Both the position numbers and the translations under genes were made by a program. DNA of 64,000 nucleotides, from NCBI RefSeq assembly GCF_003479425.1, contig NZ_QUHC01000001.1, positions 1,054,001 through 1,118,000 of the forward strand, given 5' to 3'. A model generated the notes under the pieces. It was not told the DNA's origin, did not search any database, and was given only the letters and a program-made list of their open reading frames with translations. The stretch comes from Odoribacter sp. AF15-53. GTDB lineage: Bacteria; Bacteroidota; Bacteroidia; Bacteroidales; Marinifilaceae. Positions 61,645 to 64,000 of the stretch are shown piece after piece (within the stretch, counting starts at the first letter, position 1; each line of letters begins with the position of its first letter).

Positions 61645-62412
61645 TCAAAACAATATTCCGGAATCGTTAGCCAGATTTATCGCTTCAATGGCATTATCAA
61701 CCTGCAATTTCGCCAGTATACTCTTCCGATGATTATTCACGGTATAAATACTAACCTGCAATTTATCAGCGATCTCCTTACTCAGAAACCCTTGGCGAAT
61801 CAACAACAAAACTTCCTTTTCCCGATCGGTTAACGGTTTCACCATCGACAGACACGTGGCCGATTTAACGATCTCCCCGGTCTTCCGGTTTACAACCGTA
61901 CGCTTCACCCTCTCCCCCGGCACCTGATCGGGAGAGATATCCATAACCCCCATGATCATCCACGCCCTACCATTCTTGTCCGTTTGGAAAACCTGATGAC
62001 GGCTGACCACATTCACGTATTCCCCGCACGTGTTAAGCACCCGGAACTGGAACACCTGCTGGTAATCATTCCTACACCCGACGGGAAGCGAGTATATAAA
62101 CTGCCCGTGATCGACCTGGTATTCCACCAACTGCTTCCGGTCGTCCGGGTGAATCCTCTCCTCCAGCCAATCCCCCTGCTCCCTGATCGCTTCTATCCAT
62201 TCGGGAGCGTACCCGAAAAGACGGGAGAAATTCTCGGAAGCAAAATCATATCGTTTCTTGAACACGTCGACCACGAACAGGCAACTCTGGCTCACACGAG
62301 ACATTTGTTGCACCAATTCCCTTTTCCGGTCCCAATAATGATAATCCACGTCAAGACTCGTTATTCCTTGTCTTGCCCACAATTCTTCGGGAGTAATCTT
62401 CTTTGAAATCAT
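61645..62412 (-). CDS. PAS-LuxR transcriptional regulator
   Basis: A 255-residue protein. A PAS-like domain occupies about residues 35-150 (SQSCLFVVDVFKKRYDFASE, LFGYAPEWIEAI, HPDDRKQLVEY). The C-terminal LuxR/GerE helix-turn-helix is at about 192-250 (LTDREKEVLLLIRQGFLSKE, then IADKLQVSIYTVNNHRKSIL). It has no receiver domain, so it presumably responds to a small ligand or redox state through the PAS domain. The neighbour downstream is the helicase gene. The upstream 354-base gap to mnmE contains a large hairpin. Confidence 0.85.
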   Translation of the reverse strand: MISKKITPEELWARQGITSLDVDYHYWDRKRELVQQMSRVSQSCLFVVDVFKKRYDFASENFSRLFGYAPEWIEAIREQGDWLEERIHPDDRKQLVEYQVDHGQFIYSLPVGCRNDYQQVFQFRVLNTCGEYVNVVSRHQVFQTDKNGRAWMIMGVMDISPDQVPGERVKRTVVNRKTGEIVKSATCLSMVKPLTDREKEVLLLIRQGFLSKEIADKLQVSIYTVNNHRKSILAKLQVDNAIEAINLANDSGILF

Positions 62413-62487
62413 AATACAAATATACGCGTAATCGGGTTCTCACAAATATGATCGTCCCTAAAAATCAATAATTCCTCCATACTATCG

Positions 62488-62591
62488 CTTACATCTATTC
62501 GTTATCTCTAGGATATATCTTCGTTATACCTTCGTTCCTTATAACCCTGTTATAACGATAGTATAACGAAGACATAACGAATAGATGTAAG
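62488..62591. repeat. Large nested hairpin upstream of mnmE
   Basis: Outer arms CTTACATCTATTCGTTAT (62488-62505) and its complement (62574-62591), inner arms TCTTCGTTATAC (62518-62529) and its complement (62561-62572), and a core TTATAA pair (62539-62544, 62550-62555). All three pairs are perfect. The rest of the gap 62413-62766 is AT-rich with repeated TAAATTCTAAATT near 62690. Confidence 0.85.
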
Positions 62592-62766
62592 ATTATCTAT
62601 TGATTATCACATGCTTTATATCACCCTAAAAATAACTTTTCAATAAAAGCGACAAACATCCCCTCCTCCCGCTTACAGGATTAAATTCTAAATTCTAAAT
62701 TTTAAATTCTAAATTTCCGTTTCAAGAGAATCGGAAATAATATACCTTTGCCCAAAAGGAATACCT

Positions 62767-64000
62767 ATGAACGACCAGACTGTAATTTGTGCCATCGCTA
62801 CCGCTCCCGGAATGGGGGCTATCGCCGTGATCCGTTTATCGGGAAAAGGATGTATCGAAGTTTGTGACCGGCTTTTTGTCTCTCCCTCCGGCAAGAGATT
62901 GGTGAACGCCCGTCCGAACACCGTTCATTTCGGCAAGATCGTGGACAGCGAGGAACTCGTTGACGAGGTGCTGGTAACCGTGTTCCGTGCCCCCCACTCT
63001 TTCACGGGCGAGGATTCAATCGAGATATCCTGTCACGGCTCCACGTATATCCAGCAACGCATCTTACAGTTATTGATCAACTCCGGAGCCAGGTTAGCCG
63101 CACCCGGTGAGTTCACGCAACGAGCCTTCTTGAATGGCAAAATGGATCTTTCGCAGGCGGAAGCCGTTGCCGACTTGATCGCCTCCTCCTCGGCCACCGC
63201 CCACAAAATGGCATTAAGCCAAATGCGAGGCGGTTTCTCGGACGAGTTGATGAAACTGCGAGTAGAACTACTACACATCACCTCCCTGCTCGAACTGGAA
63301 CTTGATTTCTCGGAAGAAGATGTTGAATTTGCCGATCGGTCGGAATTACATTCTATCGCCGTGGGAATCGACACGTTGATTTCTCGCTTGTGTGATTCCT
63401 TCTCTCTCGGCAACGTCATCAAGAACGGTATCCCCGTGGCTATCGTCGGGAATACCAACGTGGGAAAAAGCACCTTGCTGAATGCCCTCCTGAAAGAAGA
63501 CCGGGCCATCGTTTCCGATATCGAGGGAACCACCCGCGACGTGATCGAGGATACCATAAACCTCCAGGGGATTACCTTCCGCTTCATCGACACGGCAGGT
63601 ATCCGCCACACCGACGATAAAGTGGAAAACATGGGTATCGAACGTACCTTTTCCAAGATCGAACAAGCCCGTATCGTGCTTTTGCTGATTGATGCAACCA
63701 AGGAAATCAACCAATTCCTCCCCTATTACACCCAAGTAAAAGAACACATCTCCCCCGACACTCGCCTGCTCATTCTACTCAACAAAACCGACCAATCCGA
63801 TTCACCCGACACGCTTTTATCAACTATCGCCCCTCTCTCCTCCGGTGAATTCATCCTCCCGATCTCTGCGAAGACGGGGCATAACATCCCGCACCTAGTG
63901 GATCAGCTCGTCTCGGCCGTCAACATGGAAGCCCTAACCTCCGGTGATGTCATCGTCAGCAACACCCGCCATTACGAGGCCCTCACCCACGCCCGCTCTG
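62767..64000 (+). CDS. mnmE: tRNA modification GTPase MnmE (cut by window edge)
   Basis: 411 codons lie in the window, from ATG 62767. The N-terminal formyl-THF-binding domain begins with CAIATAPGMGAIAVIRLSGK, followed by APGEFTQRAFLNGKMDLSQA and EAVADLI. The G domain has P-loop GNTNVGKSTLL (about residues 225-235), GTTRD, and DTAG (about residue 277), plus LNKTDQ. The C-terminal CxGK motif would lie beyond base 64000. With MnmG it makes the carboxymethylaminomethyl group on the wobble uridine of several tRNAs. Confidence 0.95.
   Translation, partial: MNDQTVICAIATAPGMGAIAVIRLSGKGCIEVCDRLFVSPSGKRLVNARPNTVHFGKIVDSEELVDEVLVTVFRAPHSFTGEDSIEISCHGSTYIQQRILQLLINSGARLAAPGEFTQRAFLNGKMDLSQAEAVADLIASSSATAHKMALSQMRGGFSDELMKLRVELLHITSLLELELDFSEEDVEFADRSELHSIAVGIDTLISRLCDSFSLGNVIKNGIPVAIVGNTNVGKSTLLNALLKEDRAIVSDIEGTTRDVIEDTINLQGITFRFIDTAGIRHTDDKVENMGIERTFSKIEQARIVLLLIDATKEINQFLPYYTQVKEHISPDTRLLILLNKTDQSDSPDTLLSTIAPLSSGEFILPISAKTGHNIPHLVDQLVSAVNMEALTSGDVIVSNTRHYEALTHARS

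Overview
The window looks like chromosomal DNA from a strictly anaerobic gut Bacteroidales, most likely the Odoribacteraceae (Butyricimonas/Odoribacter-like); this placement is inferred. The supporting signs are SusC/SusD with an ECF sigma/FecR pair, a GH92 mannosidase, a long (about 316-residue) NusB, promoters of the Bacteroidetes type (TTTG-N19-TAnnTTTG), a phosphate butyryltransferase, and the [FeFe]-hydrogenase maturase HydF. I see no rRNA, tRNA, CRISPR array, prophage or transposase. The left edge cuts dnaB and the right edge cuts mnmE.

Layout. Bases 1-7.7 kb hold housekeeping genes: dnaB (partial), a DEDDh exonuclease, fabI, recN, nusB, a LOG-family nucleotide hydrolase and gyrB. 7.9-11.1 kb is a small accessory group: a lipoprotein gene broken by an amber codon, a cupin, an unknown protein and an orphan ATP-grasp enzyme. 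11.3-17.1 kb is an asparagine/C4-dicarboxylate group: dcuB, a secreted asparaginase, two paralogous porins and an OmpA-like lipoprotein. 17.4-24.9 kb carries a fused LeuC/LeuD-type aconitase with an altered active-site loop, cutC, lipB, lipA, a cyclophilin, ptb and an MFS transporter. 25.4-38.5 kb is a GH92 gene followed by an ECF-FecR-SusC-SusD-DUF4843-like-PKD-like-TlpA uptake locus. 38.7-44.1 kb holds adk, an unknown coiled-coil protein, PBP1A with a small membrane partner, and a cation/proton antiporter. 44.2-49.3 kb is an envelope operon: a patatin-barrel protein, ApbE and an Omp85-like barrel. 49.6-52.3 kb has an NtrC-type regulator without a DNA-binding domain, then hydF. 52.4-56.0 kb is an unusual operon: a secreted protein made of three internal repeats, an ECF sigma factor, a membrane-anchored anti-sigma-like protein and a PorT-like barrel. 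56.5-64 kb holds YitT, TetR, FabH, a HelD-like helicase, a PAS-LuxR regulator and mnmE.

The most unexpected content is between the genes. At least five kinds of non-coding repeat or palindrome recur: (A) arrays built from GTTACAAG-like 8-mers in inverted orientation, often capped by small GC hairpins; (B) a roughly 100-bp palindromic element in four copies, one of which supplies the last codons and stop of cutC; (C) a 31-bp-arm cruciform made of GGTTTATAA units; (D) a CCCCCTCCGGCTCCCCC-type element in three copies, one at the end of a 41-bp minisatellite; and (E) single large hairpins with 18-23 bp arms. Several begin within a few bases of stop codons and fill the whole intergenic gap. They look like small non-autonomous REP/MITE-type elements that may also act as terminators. 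The other main leads are the aconitase paralogue lacking the SSRE loop and the triple-repeat/ECF envelope operon.
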